A stretch of 64,000 bases of DNA from positions 2,365,001 through 2,429,000 of the forward strand of contig NZ_CP059164.1 of assembly GCF_013466985.1 (NCBI RefSeq), read 5' to 3'. Positions 1 to 9,395 of this stretch are shown piece by piece (the stretch's first letter is position 1; each line of letters opens with the position of its first letter). Under the pieces are notes generated by a model, which ran no database searches, was not told where the DNA came from, and was given only the letters and a program-made list of their open reading frames with translations. Source of the stretch: Nocardioides ungokensis (GTDB lineage Bacteria; Actinomycetota; Actinomycetes; Propionibacteriales; Nocardioidaceae). The position numbers and the translations under genes are program-made.

Positions 1-1
1 C

Positions 2-721
2 GCGGGACGCAAGGCGCTGATGGAGGCCGACGTCGTCGTCGCGGACCGGTTGGCGCCGCGCGAGCTGCTCAGCGAGCTGCCCAGCGACGTGGAGCTGATC
101 GACGTGGCGAAGCTGCCGCGCGGCCGCTCGGCCCAGCAGGAGGAGATCAACCGGGTCATCGTCGAGCGGGCGCTCGAGGGCAAGCTGGTGGTGCGGTTCA
201 AGGGCGGCGACAACTTCGTGTTCGGCCGCGGCTACGAGGAGGTCCTCGCCTGCCGCGAGGCCGGCGTCCCGGTGACCGTGATCCCGGGGCTGACCAGTCC
301 GGTCGCCGTACCCGCCGTCGCCGGGATCCCGGTCACCCACCGGGGGGTGGCGCACGAGTTCACCGTGATCTCCGGCCACCTGCCGCCCGGGCACCCGGAG
401 TCGCTCGTGAACTGGGGTGCCGTCGCCGGGATGTCGGGCACCGTCGTCCTGATGATGGCCGTGCACAACGCGGGCGCCATCGCCGCGGCGCTCGTCGACG
501 GCGGCCGCCCGCTCTCGACCCCGGTCGCGGTGGTCTGCGACGGGACCATGCCGGGGGAGCGCACGGTACTCTCCACGCTCGCGTCACTGGGGCGTGACAT
601 CGAGACCGAGCGGGTGAAGGCGCCCGCGATCATCGTGGTGGGGGGAGTGGTGGCGGTGGCCCACCCGCAGGCTTTCGGTGGTCGAGCAGTGAGCGAAGCG
701 AACGTGTCGAGACCCGACTGA
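2..721 (+). CDS. cobA: Uroporphyrinogen-III C-methyltransferase, 3' part (SUMT/CobA type)
   Basis: SAM-dependent methylase that converts uroporphyrinogen III to precorrin-2, the branch point to cobalamin and siroheme. The frame is open to the left edge, so the N-terminus lies outside the window. Family motifs are present: EADVVVADRL near the start, VRFKGGDNFVFGRG, the PGLTSPVAVPAVAGIPVTHRG block and VISGHLPP. The last ~13 residues are encoded by a palindromic repeat (680-714), so the native C-terminus has been replaced or extended. The stop overlaps the next start by one base (TGATG), suggesting co-translation. It could be the methylase half of a longer CysG-like protein; the upstream part is not visible. 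Confidence 0.9.
   Translation, partial: AGRKALMEADVVVADRLAPRELLSELPSDVELIDVAKLPRGRSAQQEEINRVIVERALEGKLVVRFKGGDNFVFGRGYEEVLACREAGVPVTVIPGLTSPVAVPAVAGIPVTHRGVAHEFTVISGHLPPGHPESLVNWGAVAGMSGTVVLMMAVHNAGAIAAALVDGGRPLSTPVAVVCDGTMPGERTVLSTLASLGRDIETERVKAPAIIVVGGVVAVAHPQAFGGRAVSEANVSRPD
680..714. repeat. Palindromic REP-like repeat inside the end of cobA
   Basis: A 35-bp element beginning GGTCGAGCAGTGAGCG and ending GTGTCGAGACC. It is the reverse-complement family member of the elements at 40583-40618 and 40652-40702. Here it is read through as coding sequence and supplies the C-terminal tail of the methyltransferase. Confidence 0.7.
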
Positions 722-1524
722 TGGCCACCCTGCTCGAGATCACCGACCCCGCCGACCCGCGCCTCGCCGACTACCGCGACCTGCGAGACGTCCAGCTGCG
801 CAAGGCGCTGGAGACGACGCACGGCCTGTTCCTCGCCGAGGGGGAGAAGGTCGTACGCCGTGCCGTCGAGGGCGGCTTCTCACCCCGGTCGTTCCTGATG
901 GCGCCGAGGTGGCTCGACGGGCTCGCCGACGTGCTCGGCACCACCGACGCGCCCTGCTTCGTGATGTCCGAGGCCCTGGCCGAGGAGGTCACCGGCTTCC
1001 ACGTCCACCGTGGGGCCCTGGCCTCGCTGGAACGACTCCCACTCCCGTCCGTCGCCTCGGTCCTGGAGGGCGCCCGGTCGGTGCTGGTGCTCGAGGACAT
1101 CGTCGACCACACCAACGTGGGGGCCATCTTCAGGTCCGGTGCCGCCCTGGGCTTCGACGCGGTGCTGCTGGCGCCGCGGTGCGCGGACCCGCTCTACCGC
1201 CGCTCCATCAAGGTGGGCATGGGCGCGGTCTTCTCGACACCCTGGACCAGGCTGCCCGACTGGTACGACGCGCTGCCCACGCTGTCTTCGTACGGCTTCA
1301 CCACCGTGGCGCTCACCCTCGCCGACGACGCCACGCCCATCGAGTCCGCGGTGGCGGGCGTCGACAAGGTCGCGCTGGTCCTGGGCTCGGAGGGGCACGG
1401 CCTCTCGGCCCGCTGGGAACAGTCCGCGGACCGCCGCGCGATCATCCCGATGCGGGAGGGCATCGACTCCCTCAACGTCGCCGCGGCCACCGCCGTCGCG
1501 TGCTACGTCACCGCCCGCCGTTGA
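721..1524 (+). CDS. TrmH/SpoU-family RNA 2'-O-methyltransferase
   Basis: Predicted to transfer a methyl group from SAM to a ribose 2'-OH in rRNA or tRNA. The 267-residue protein has a variable N-terminal substrate-binding part (about 1-110) followed by the knotted SPOUT domain. All three SpoU motifs are visible: NVGAIFRSG at about 132-140, ALVLGSEGHGLS at about 218-229, and IPMREGIDSLNVAAA at about 242-256. It starts at the base where the preceding gene stops, so the two are probably co-transcribed although functionally unrelated. The exact target nucleoside cannot be told from sequence. Confidence 0.9.
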   Translation: MATLLEITDPADPRLADYRDLRDVQLRKALETTHGLFLAEGEKVVRRAVEGGFSPRSFLMAPRWLDGLADVLGTTDAPCFVMSEALAEEVTGFHVHRGALASLERLPLPSVASVLEGARSVLVLEDIVDHTNVGAIFRSGAALGFDAVLLAPRCADPLYRRSIKVGMGAVFSTPWTRLPDWYDALPTLSSYGFTTVALTLADDATPIESAVAGVDKVALVLGSEGHGLSARWEQSADRRAIIPMREGIDSLNVAAATAVACYVTARR

Positions 1525-1608
1525 ATGCGCGACCGCGCTGTCGCTCGGAACAGCCCGGCCAGGTCCCGACCGAGCGCCACGCGACCGTGCACGACGGCAG
1601 TCAGTGCT

Positions 1609-2138
1609 TCAGACCGTCAGCTCGTAGATGATCTCCAGCCCGTCCTCGTCGTCCCACTGCTCGCCGTTCTCCACGAAGGGGTACTGGGCGATGAGCGCCA
1701 GCGACGCAGCGTTGCCGGGGAGACCGTGGCGCGCAGCGTGCGGACGGCCGGGTCAGCCCGGGCGCGCGACAGCATGGCCTCCAGCGCGGCGCGGGCGTAG
1801 CCCCGACGCCGGCAGACAGGGTCGATGCCGTACCCGACCTCCACCATCCCGTCGGGGTCCGGCGCCGCGTGGAAGCCTGCCCGTCCGACCGCTCGCTGCT
1901 CGTCGTCGTCCCAGACGACCCCGGTGACCCACGCCGCGTCCTCCGGGGTCTCGACCACCTGGAGGGCCCGTCGGCGCCAGGTGCTGACGCACTCGGGGCT
2001 CGCCAGCCACTCGGTGAGCTCCACGGGCGAGGTGTCGCGGGCGCGCGCGAGATCGCCGTCAGCCAGTGCCGCCAGGGTGGCCCCGTCCAGCTGGACGATG
2101 CGGACGGAAGGTCTCGTGGTCCCCGGCGGTGTCGTCAC
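1609..2138 (-). CDS. GNAT-family N-acetyltransferase (frameshifted as given)
   Basis: Predicted acetyl-CoA-dependent acetyltransferase. The N-terminal part ends with the acetyl-CoA loop region YGIDPVCRRRGYARAALEAM, typical of GNAT motif A, then continues to ATVSP. At about 1716 the frame breaks. Restoring one base gives GNAASLALI, then a C-terminal block ending DGLEIIYELTV and TGA at 1609-1611. The span of 530 bp is one base short of a whole number of codons, consistent with a lost G. The GTG start overlaps the TGA of the upstream membrane-protein gene by four bases (GTGA), implying translational coupling. The substrate is unknown. Confidence 0.8.
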
Positions 2139-2449
2139 CCCAGGATTGTGCTCCGGCGCCGGAACGGGTTGCGACTTCTTTTCGTCGCCTTCCCGACAGC
2201 GTCGGGCACCACATCCTTCGCCTTCCGGCCCTTCTTGCGCGCGTTCTTGTCCGCCGTCTTCACCGGGTGCGCCAGCGCCGGCGGCAGCATCAGCCGCACG
2301 CTCGTCGTGAACATCCGCCGCGCCTGTCCGAGCAGCGGCAGGCCCAGGGGCAGCAGGATCACGGTCACGCACAGGATCACCGCCACCAGGCCCACGACCG
2401 CGGCCAGGATCCAGAGCAACCCTCCGAGCAGACCTCGTAGCAGTCTCAT
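2135..2449 (-). CDS. Small membrane protein of unknown function
   Basis: A 104-residue protein that I do not recognise as a named family. Residues about 5-40 form one long or two short hydrophobic helices (LLGGLLWILAAVVGLVAVIL, then VILLPLGLPLLG). A strongly basic C-terminal tail follows, rich in Lys/Arg (NARKKGRKAKDV, KATKRSRNPFRRR), suggesting a cytoplasmic tail near the membrane. The ATG at 2449 was chosen over longer in-frame starts because the protein-like composition begins there. It is coupled to the acetyltransferase downstream by a GTGA overlap. Confidence 0.7.
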   Translation of the reverse strand: MRLLRGLLGGLLWILAAVVGLVAVILCVTVILLPLGLPLLGQARRMFTTSVRLMLPPALAHPVKTADKNARKKGRKAKDVVPDAVGKATKRSRNPFRRRSTILG

Positions 2450-2501
2450 CGTCGGTACCTCCCTCGCTTGCCCCGTACCCGCGGGCGGGGATGATGATGC
2501 G

Positions 2502-2810
2502 ATGAGGATCGAGCTGCTGTACGTCGACGGGTGCCCGCACCGGGCCGTGGCCGACGCTCGGCTCCGAGCGGCCATGGAGGCCGTCGGCATCGGAGAGCTC
2601 GAGATCGAGCACGTGCTGGTGTCCGGCCAGGACGAGGCGGAGGCGTGGGGCTTCCTCGGCTCACCCAGCGTCCACATCGACGGGGCGGACCCGTTCGCGG
2701 AGCCCGGGGCGTCGGTCGCGCTGGCGTGCCGGCTCTACCGGACCACCACCGGCCCGGACGGGGCCCCGTCGGTCGACCAGCTGGCCCGGGCCCTGCGCGA
2801 CCGGGTCTAG
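2502..2810 (+). CDS. Thioredoxin-fold-like small protein
   Basis: A 102-residue protein opening MRIELLYVDGCPH, the beta-strand plus Cys-Pro start shared by a family of small thioredoxin-like proteins often found with mercury or organic-acid genes. Other family-like segments are GFLGSPSVHIDG, which resembles the cis-Pro region of thioredoxins, and ACRLYRT. Only one Cys lies in the CPH position, so a classical CXXC is absent and disulfide reductase activity is uncertain. The gene ends at a CTAG that also provides the stop for the convergent reductase gene. It could be a binding protein rather than an enzyme. Confidence 0.75.
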   Translation: MRIELLYVDGCPHRAVADARLRAAMEAVGIGELEIEHVLVSGQDEAEAWGFLGSPSVHIDGADPFAEPGASVALACRLYRTTTGPDGAPSVDQLARALRDRV

Positions 2811-2836
2811 TTCCGGGTCTGGTTCCGGGTCTGGTT
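2801..2836. repeat. Three-copy 12-bp tandem repeat at a convergent gene junction
   Basis: The unit CCGGGTCTRGTT occurs three times in a row and is followed by a partial copy. It spans the stop codons of both flanking genes and encodes the NQTRNQTRN tail of the reverse-strand reductase. Confidence 0.85.
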
Positions 2837-3399
2837 CCGGGGCTCGGACCGCGAGTACCTCAGCAGCACGACGCCGTTCCCGAAGACGCGGCTCTCGACG
2901 AGCGCGAGGTCGCGCACGAGGTCGGAGGTGAAGAGCCGCTTCCCGTGGCCGACCAGCGTCGGGTGCACGTAGAGCCGCAGCTCGTCCACCAGGTCCTGCG
3001 CGAGGAACGTCGATGCGAGGTCGGCGCCGCCCAGCGCCAGGTCACCACCCGGATCGGCGCACATCGAGCGGATCTCCGGGGCCGAGACCTCGCGCCGGAT
3101 CGCGGTGTTCCAGCCGGCCGAGGACAGCGTGCGCGAGTAGACGACCTTGGGCATCTCCCGCCAGATCCGCGCGAAGTCGGCGATCGGGGCCGGGGCGTCC
3201 GGATCGGCGTCGGCGGTCGGCCAGAAGTCGGCCATCAGTTCCCATGTCACCCGCCCGTCGAGGAAACCGCTCATCCCGACAGGACCTCGTTGAAGTGCTC
3301 GTGCACCTCCTCGTCCACGCGGTGCCAGCCGAGGTCCCCGTCCGGACCCGCGATGAACCCGTCGACTGAGACCGACATGAACAGCACGACCTTCTTCAT
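2807..3399 (-). CDS. Dihydrofolate reductase-family / RibD C-terminal protein (frameshifted as given)
   Basis: Predicted NADPH-dependent reductase of the RibD_C fold, a stand-alone group of unknown substrate. An ATG at 3399 begins MKKVVLFMSVSVDGFIAG, the conserved first strand, and runs to FNEVLSG, where the frame stops at about 3274. The rest continues in another frame as MSGFLDGRVTWELMADFW and ends near GVVLLRYSRSE. The 593-bp span lacks one base; one more G before ATGAGC would join the halves. The tail is made of a 12-bp tandem repeat. DGRVTWELM and DLALGGADLASTFL are the family signatures. Confidence 0.82.
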
Positions 3400-3411
3400 G
3401 CCGACACGTTC

Positions 3412-3996
3412 TCAGGCCGGCCAGCCCTCCGGGAACTCTTCGACGGCCTTGTCGTGCTGTTTCTGCAGCTTCTTGCGCTGCTTGGTCGAGAGCCGGTCAC
3501 CGAAGACCGTGCCGAGGGTGTGGTCGGTCTCGTGCTGCAGGCAGCGGGCCAGGAGACCGTCGCCGGAGAACTCCACCGGCTCGCCGGTGAGGCCGGTGCC
3601 GCGCACCGTGGCGACGTCGGGGCGAGCACACTCGACGAAGGCCCCGGGGAAGGACAGGCAGCCCTCGTCGCCGTCGTCGAGGCGCCGGTCGCGTCCCTCC
3701 GGCAGCGTGAGGACCGGGTTGCACACGACGCCCACGGTCCGCTCGCCCGACTCGTCGGGGCAGTCGAAGACGAACACCGCCAGGTCGACCCCGATCTGGC
3801 AGGCCGCCAGGCCGACGCCGTCCGCGGCGTACATCGTCGCGACCATGTCGGCCACGAGTGCCCGCAGGTCGTCGTCGTACGCCGTCACCGGCTGCTGGGC
3901 ACGGTGCATGACGGGCGTGCCCCACCGGGTCATCGGACGGACGGTGCCGCCGTCGGGGAGGGGACCGTACGGCGCATGTTCGGGGGCGTCAGGCAT
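3412..3996 (-). CDS. def: Peptide deformylase
   Basis: Removes the formyl group from the initiator Met of nascent proteins; a metallo-hydrolase acting at the ribosome. The 194-residue protein shows the three diagnostic motifs in order: GVGLAACQ (about 60-67), EGCLS (about 111-115, metal-binding Cys) and QHETDH (about 154-159, HEXXH-type metal site). The start at 3996 is preceded by TAGGCT at a 7-nt spacing without a Shine-Dalgarno, so the mRNA is probably leaderless. It is divergent from the acyl-CoA dehydrogenase pair. Confidence 0.96.
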   Translation of the reverse strand: MPDAPEHAPYGPLPDGGTVRPMTRWGTPVMHRAQQPVTAYDDDLRALVADMVATMYAADGVGLAACQIGVDLAVFVFDCPDESGERTVGVVCNPVLTLPEGRDRRLDDGDEGCLSFPGAFVECARPDVATVRGTGLTGEPVEFSGDGLLARCLQHETDHTLGTVFGDRLSTKQRKKLQKQHDKAVEEFPEGWPA

Positions 3997-4003
3997 GGGC
4001 GGG

Positions 4004-4009
4004 AGCCTA
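4004..4009 (-). promoter_or_regulatory. Leaderless -10 hexamer of def
   Basis: Read on the minus strand this is TAGGCT, seven bases before the ATG of the deformylase gene, with no ribosome binding site between. Confidence 0.6.
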
Positions 4010-4058
4010 GCGAAGCGACACGTGTGACCCGGGACACCACCCGACCTGTAGCCGCGCG

Positions 4059-4075
4059 TGTAACTCCGAGTTACA
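4059..4075. promoter_or_regulatory. 17-bp palindromic operator before the acyl-CoA dehydrogenase genes
   Basis: TGTAACTC-C-GAGTTACA is a perfect inverted repeat with 8-bp arms around one base. It ends eight bases before the ATG of the first dehydrogenase and no Shine-Dalgarno lies between, so a bound repressor would block initiation. The form suits a TetR- or GntR-type regulator of lipid genes; the regulator itself is not in the window. Confidence 0.7.
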
Positions 4076-4083
4076 TTTGCCGC

Positions 4084-5463
4084 ATGTCCCTGACGAAGAG
4101 CTTCAAGAGCACGGGCCTCAGGCCCGGCGGCAAGCACGGGCTGTCCTCCCAGGAGTCGCGCGATCCGATCGGGTTCGCGGTGGCGGCGCTGAGCCGGGTC
4201 GCGCAGAGCGACCTCATCGACCGGCTGGGGCTGCGCAAGCAGGCCGAGCAGGCCGTGTTCACGGTGACCCGCAGTGGCTTCAAGACCATGACGACCGCCA
4301 GCCGCGGCTTCACGAAGGCGGGGAAGAAGGGCAAGCCCGGCGTAAGGGTCCCGGCCGCGGCGCCGAAGGGGGTCTTCGACCTCACCCCCACCGAGGACGA
4401 GCAGATGCTCGTCGACGTGGTCACCGAGTTCGCCGACGAGGTCGTCCGCCCCGCCGCGACCGAGGCCGACGAGTCCTGCGAGGCACCCGATGCGCTGCTC
4501 AAGGCGAGCCTCGAGATCGGGCTGCCCATCCTCGGCGTCCCGGAGGCGCTCGGCGGCATCTCCGAGGAGCGCTCGGCCATGGCCGGCACCCTCGTCGCCG
4601 AGGCGCTGGCGAAGGGGGACCTGGGCCTGGCCGTTGCGGCGCTGGCTCCGGGTTCGGTCGCGACCGCCCTCGCGCTCTGGGGCACCGACGAGCAGCAGCA
4701 GACCTACCTGCCGGCCTTCACCGGGGACGAGGTTCCCGCGGCCGCCCTCGCCCTCAACGAGCCCACGGTGCTCTTCGACGTGCTCGACCCGTCGACCACC
4801 GCGACGCGCAGCGGCGACGGCTACGTCCTCAACGGCGTGAAGTCGCTCGTCGTGCGCGGCGCCGAGGCAGAGCTCTTCGTCGTGGGCGCCGAGCTCGACG
4901 GGAAGCCGGTGCTGTTCCTCGTCGAGGGCGGCACCGACGGCCTCGAGGTCGAGGGTGACCCGGCGATGGGCGTCCGGGCCGCAGCCCTGACCAGGCTCAC
5001 GCTCACCGACGTGGAGGTCCCCGACAGTGCCGTCCTCGGCACGACCGACGGCACGACGTACGCCGAGTGCGTGCGGCTCTCGCGCCTGGCCTGGTGCGCG
5101 CTGGCCGTCGGCGCCGGCCAGGCGGTGCTGGACTACGTGACGCCGTACGTGAAGGAGCGTGAGGCGTTCGGCGAGCCGATCGCGCACCGCCAGTCCGTGG
5201 CCTTCATGGTCGCCAACATCGCCATCGAGCTGCAGTCGATGCGGCTGCTGACCTACAAGGCGGCCGCCCGGGCCGCCGCGGGCAAGGACTTCGCCCGCGA
5301 GGTCGCACTGGCCCGGAAGCTGTGCGCCGACAAGGGCATGCAGATCGGCCTCGACGGCGTCCAGCTGCTCGGTGGCCACGGGTTCGTCAAGGAGCACCCG
5401 GTGGAGCGGTGGTACCGCGACCTCCGGGCCGTCGGAATCATGGAAGGTGCGGTGCTTGTCTGA
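4084..5463 (+). CDS. Acyl-CoA dehydrogenase-family protein with N-terminal extension
   Basis: Flavoprotein predicted to oxidise the alpha-beta bond of an acyl-CoA (459 aa). Residues 1 to about 100 form a basic extension not found in short acyl-CoA dehydrogenases. The dehydrogenase fold follows: DLTPTEDEQMLVDVV, the middle beta-domain around NGVKSLVVRGAEAELFVV, and the C-terminal helical part with YVKEREAFGEPIAHRQSVAF and QLLGGHGFVKEHPVERWYRD. Its stop overlaps the ATG of the next gene (TGATG). The pair may form a heteromeric enzyme, as is known for several actinobacterial FadE pairs; that is an inference. The substrate is unknown. Confidence 0.9.
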   Translation: MSLTKSFKSTGLRPGGKHGLSSQESRDPIGFAVAALSRVAQSDLIDRLGLRKQAEQAVFTVTRSGFKTMTTASRGFTKAGKKGKPGVRVPAAAPKGVFDLTPTEDEQMLVDVVTEFADEVVRPAATEADESCEAPDALLKASLEIGLPILGVPEALGGISEERSAMAGTLVAEALAKGDLGLAVAALAPGSVATALALWGTDEQQQTYLPAFTGDEVPAAALALNEPTVLFDVLDPSTTATRSGDGYVLNGVKSLVVRGAEAELFVVGAELDGKPVLFLVEGGTDGLEVEGDPAMGVRAAALTRLTLTDVEVPDSAVLGTTDGTTYAECVRLSRLAWCALAVGAGQAVLDYVTPYVKEREAFGEPIAHRQSVAFMVANIAIELQSMRLLTYKAAARAAAGKDFAREVALARKLCADKGMQIGLDGVQLLGGHGFVKEHPVERWYRDLRAVGIMEGAVLV

Positions 5464-6678
5464 TGGCCATCAATCTCGACGACCCGAAGAAGTTCCGGCC
5501 GCTGGCGGGACAGGCCCACCAGGTCGCCATGAACATGCTGCGGCCGATCTCCCGCAAGTACGACCGTGCCGAGCACGAGTACCCCAAGGAGCTCGACATG
5601 CTCGCGGCGATGATCGACGGGCTCTCGGAGTCCGGCGCCGGCGAGGGGGCGGGTGCCGCCGGCGTACGTCGCGACGAGAGCGACCAGGACACCGGCGTGA
5701 AGAACGGCGCGAACCTCGCCTCCGTCATGTCGATCCAGGAGATGTGCTGGGGCGACGTCGGCCTGCTGCTCTCGATGCCCCGCCAGGGCCTCGGCAACTC
5801 CGCCATCGCCAGCGTCGCCGACGACGAGCAGCTGAAGCGGTTCGAGGGCGTGTGGGCCGGGATGGCGATCACCGAGCCGGGCACCGGCTCGGACTCCGCC
5901 AACATCAAGACCACGGCGACCCTCGACGGCGACGAGTACGTCCTCAACGGCGAGAAGATCTACGTCACCTCCGGAGACCGCTGCGATGCCGTCGTCGTGT
6001 GGGCAACCCTCGACCGGTCGCTGGGCCGCGCCGCGATCAAGTCGTTCGTGGTGCCGAAGGGGACGCCCGGGATGCGGGTGGACCGGCTCGAGCACAAGCT
6101 CGGCATCAAGGCCTCCGACACCGCCACGATCATCTTCGAGGACTGCCGGGTGCCGAAGGAGAACCTCCTCGGCTCCCCGGAGGTCGACGTCAAGCAGGGC
6201 TTCGCGGCGCGCGATGGCGACCTTCGACAACACCCGGCCCCTGGTGGCCGCGATGGCCGTCGGCTGCGCCAAGGCCGCCCTCGACCTGACCCGCGAGCTG
6301 CTGGAGCAGGCCGGCGTCGTCGTCGACTACGACCGCCCGGCCGTCACCCAGTCCGCCGCTGCCGCCAAGTTCCTCCAGATGGAGGCCGACTGGGAGGCCG
6401 CGCACCTGCTGATGCTGCAGGCGGCGTGGATGGCCGACAACCGCAAGCCCAACTCGCTGGAGGCCTCGATGGCCAAGGCGAAGGCCGGCCGCGTGGGCTC
6501 CGACATCACCCTCAGCTGCGTCGAGCTGGCCGGCTCCGTCGGCTACAGCGAGACCGAGCTGCTGGAGAAGTGGGCGAGGGACTCCAAGATCCTCGACATC
6601 TTCGAGGGCACCCAGCAGATCCAGCAGCTGATCGTGGCCCGCCGCGTGCTGGGCCTGTCGAGCACCGCTCTCAAGTAG
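5463..6678 (+). CDS. Second acyl-CoA dehydrogenase-family protein (frameshifted as given)
   Basis: Partner of the preceding gene, starting inside its stop codon. The first frame runs MAINLDDPKKFRPLAG through the flavin-binding motif MAITEPGTGSDSANIKTTA and YVLNGEKIYVTSG to EVDVKQGFA. At about 6203-6213 the frame changes (ten bases where nine are expected). The second frame resumes AMATFDNTRPLVAAMAVG and ends with ILDIFEGTQQIQQLIVARR, the conserved C-terminal catalytic region. Together they make a full-length enzyme of about 405 aa, so loss of function in the living cell is doubtful. Confidence 0.88.
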
Positions 6679-6682
6679 CGCC

Positions 6683-8139
<1,457 letters not shown>

Positions 8140-8182
8140 GAGCGGATTCTGCCCGGCGCTGCGTCGCGGTGCGAGGGGTCGG

Positions 8183-8842
8183 TCAGCCGCGGCCGATGTC
8201 CGTGGCCGTGGGCTCGGAAGTGGTGGGCCTGGTGGTGGCGGCCTTCTTCGCCGGCGCGCTCGTGGCCGCCTTGGCGGAGGGAGCCTTCTTGGCCGGCGCC
8301 TTCTTCGCGGGGGCCTTGGTGGGAGGCAGCTTGGCCCCGGGGGCCGACGGCGGCGCCTTCTTGGCCGCCTTCGTGGCAGGGGACTTCCTGGCAGGAGACT
8401 TCCTGGCCACCGACCCGGCGACGTCGGCCGGGGTCACGTCCACGGCGGCGGGGTCCGCGGCTGCGTCGATGCTGGTGGTCGTGGTGGTCTTGTTCGCGGC
8501 CGGCGCCTTCTTGGCGGGCGCCTTCTTGGCGGGCGCCTTCTTGGCGGGCGCCTTCTTCTCGGGGGCCTTGTTCGCGGGGACCTCGGGGGCCGCGGACGTG
8601 CGCTGCGCCGGCGGGGTCGGCGCACTCGCCGGAGCTTCGGGCGCCTTCGGCGTGGCCTTGCGGCCCGGCAGGCGGGAGATGACGACCCCGGACGCCGACT
8701 TCGTCACGTGGTCGGCGACGAGCTTGCCGCGCGCGACGGTCCCCTTGGCCTGGTCCACCGCCTTCCCGGCGACTCCGGCGGGGTCCTTGATGGTCCCCAG
8801 AGCGGTTTCCTTGATCCTGCCGAGTGAGAACTTGTGCGGCAC
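8183..8842 (-). CDS. Histone H1-like Lys/Ala/Pro-rich protein
   Basis: A 219-residue protein. The N-terminal 60 residues look ordered (KFSLGRIKETALGTIKDPAG). The rest is a low-complexity tail with repeated PAKKA units (about 100-120 and 175-190) and two SPARKSPATK stretches, the H1-like composition found in actinobacterial nucleoid proteins. No folded enzymatic domain is visible. The GTG at 8842 is preceded by GAAGGGA, a reasonable ribosome site. Likely role: nonspecific DNA or polyanion binding. Repeat number probably varies between strains. Confidence 0.7.
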   Translation of the reverse strand: MPHKFSLGRIKETALGTIKDPAGVAGKAVDQAKGTVARGKLVADHVTKSASGVVISRLPGRKATPKAPEAPASAPTPPAQRTSAAPEVPANKAPEKKAPAKKAPAKKAPAKKAPAANKTTTTTSIDAAADPAAVDVTPADVAGSVARKSPARKSPATKAAKKAPPSAPGAKLPPTKAPAKKAPAKKAPSAKAATSAPAKKAATTRPTTSEPTATDIGRG

Positions 8843-8932
8843 GTTGGCGCATCCCTTCGTTGATCGACGTCCGACGGTCCGTGCGTCGTCGGCTCCTCAC
8901 GAGTCAAGCACGCGGGCGGAGGCGCAGGTGAA

Positions 8933-8963
8933 GGGCGGGTGCACCGGATCGGCGCACCCGCCC
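8933..8963. terminator. GC-rich hairpin terminator after the YiaAB-like gene
   Basis: Inverted arms GGGCGGGTGC and GCACCCGCCC flank an 11-nt loop. It lies just past the 3' end of the minus-strand membrane gene. There is no T-tract, which is normal for high-GC organisms. Confidence 0.6.
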
Positions 8964-8997
8964 TGGTGGACGGTCGGGGTGAGGGACGCGATGAGGG

Positions 8998-9285
8998 TCA
9001 GGAGATCGCCCGGAAGGGGTCGTGCTCCGCGAGGAGCTTGTCCACGCGGGCCTGGTCGAGCCGGGAGACGACGTACTGGTTCTCCTGGGCGTCGCGGACG
9101 CACTTGGCGAGCGTGAACGACGAGGTGGTCAGGAACATGGTGCCGAGGCCGAGGAAGGCGCGGATCCAGGGATCGACGGGCAGGTAGAGGACCGCCACGA
9201 TCATGGTCAGCAGGGCGATGCCGAAGGAGACGCCGGCCTGCAGGAAGAAGGCGCTGGTGTTCTTGGACTGGTTCGGAGTGCTCAT
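8998..9285 (-). CDS. YiaA/YiaB-type two-helix inner membrane protein
   Basis: A 95-residue membrane protein with two predicted helices: about 18-35 (VSFGIALLTMIVAVLYL) and about 42-58 (AFLGLGTMFLTTSSFTLAK). The pattern of the YiaAB two-helix domain continues in the conserved KCVRDAQENQYVVSRLDQARV segment. The C-terminal tail is soluble and charged. Function is unknown for the family. It is divergent from a second membrane-protein gene across a spacer carrying a 9-bp inverted repeat. Confidence 0.75.
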   Translation of the reverse strand: MSTPNQSKNTSAFFLQAGVSFGIALLTMIVAVLYLPVDPWIRAFLGLGTMFLTTSSFTLAKCVRDAQENQYVVSRLDQARVDKLLAEHDPFRAIS

Positions 9286-9327
9286 GGCCGCAAGCCTCGC
9301 GCCGCGGGTAGGGCGCCGGTATCCGCG

Positions 9328-9365
9328 TGCCTACTCGACCTCCAGAGCGGGTACCTGAGTAGGCA
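9328..9365. promoter_or_regulatory. Inverted repeat in a divergent promoter spacer
   Basis: TGCCTACTC and GAGTAGGCA form 9-bp perfect arms 20 bp apart, about two helical turns. They sit between two divergent membrane-protein genes (starts at 9285 and 9396). This suits a dimeric regulator bridging two half-sites. Confidence 0.45.
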
Positions 9366-9395
9366 TACCCAGCACGTCGCGCCCAGGAGGACCGG

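Noticed and set aside
3412..5397. A long minus-strand frame joining the deformylase to a 450-residue extension
   Set aside because: The extension is antisense to the acyl-CoA dehydrogenase gene; the deformylase has its own ATG and -10 at 3996-4009.
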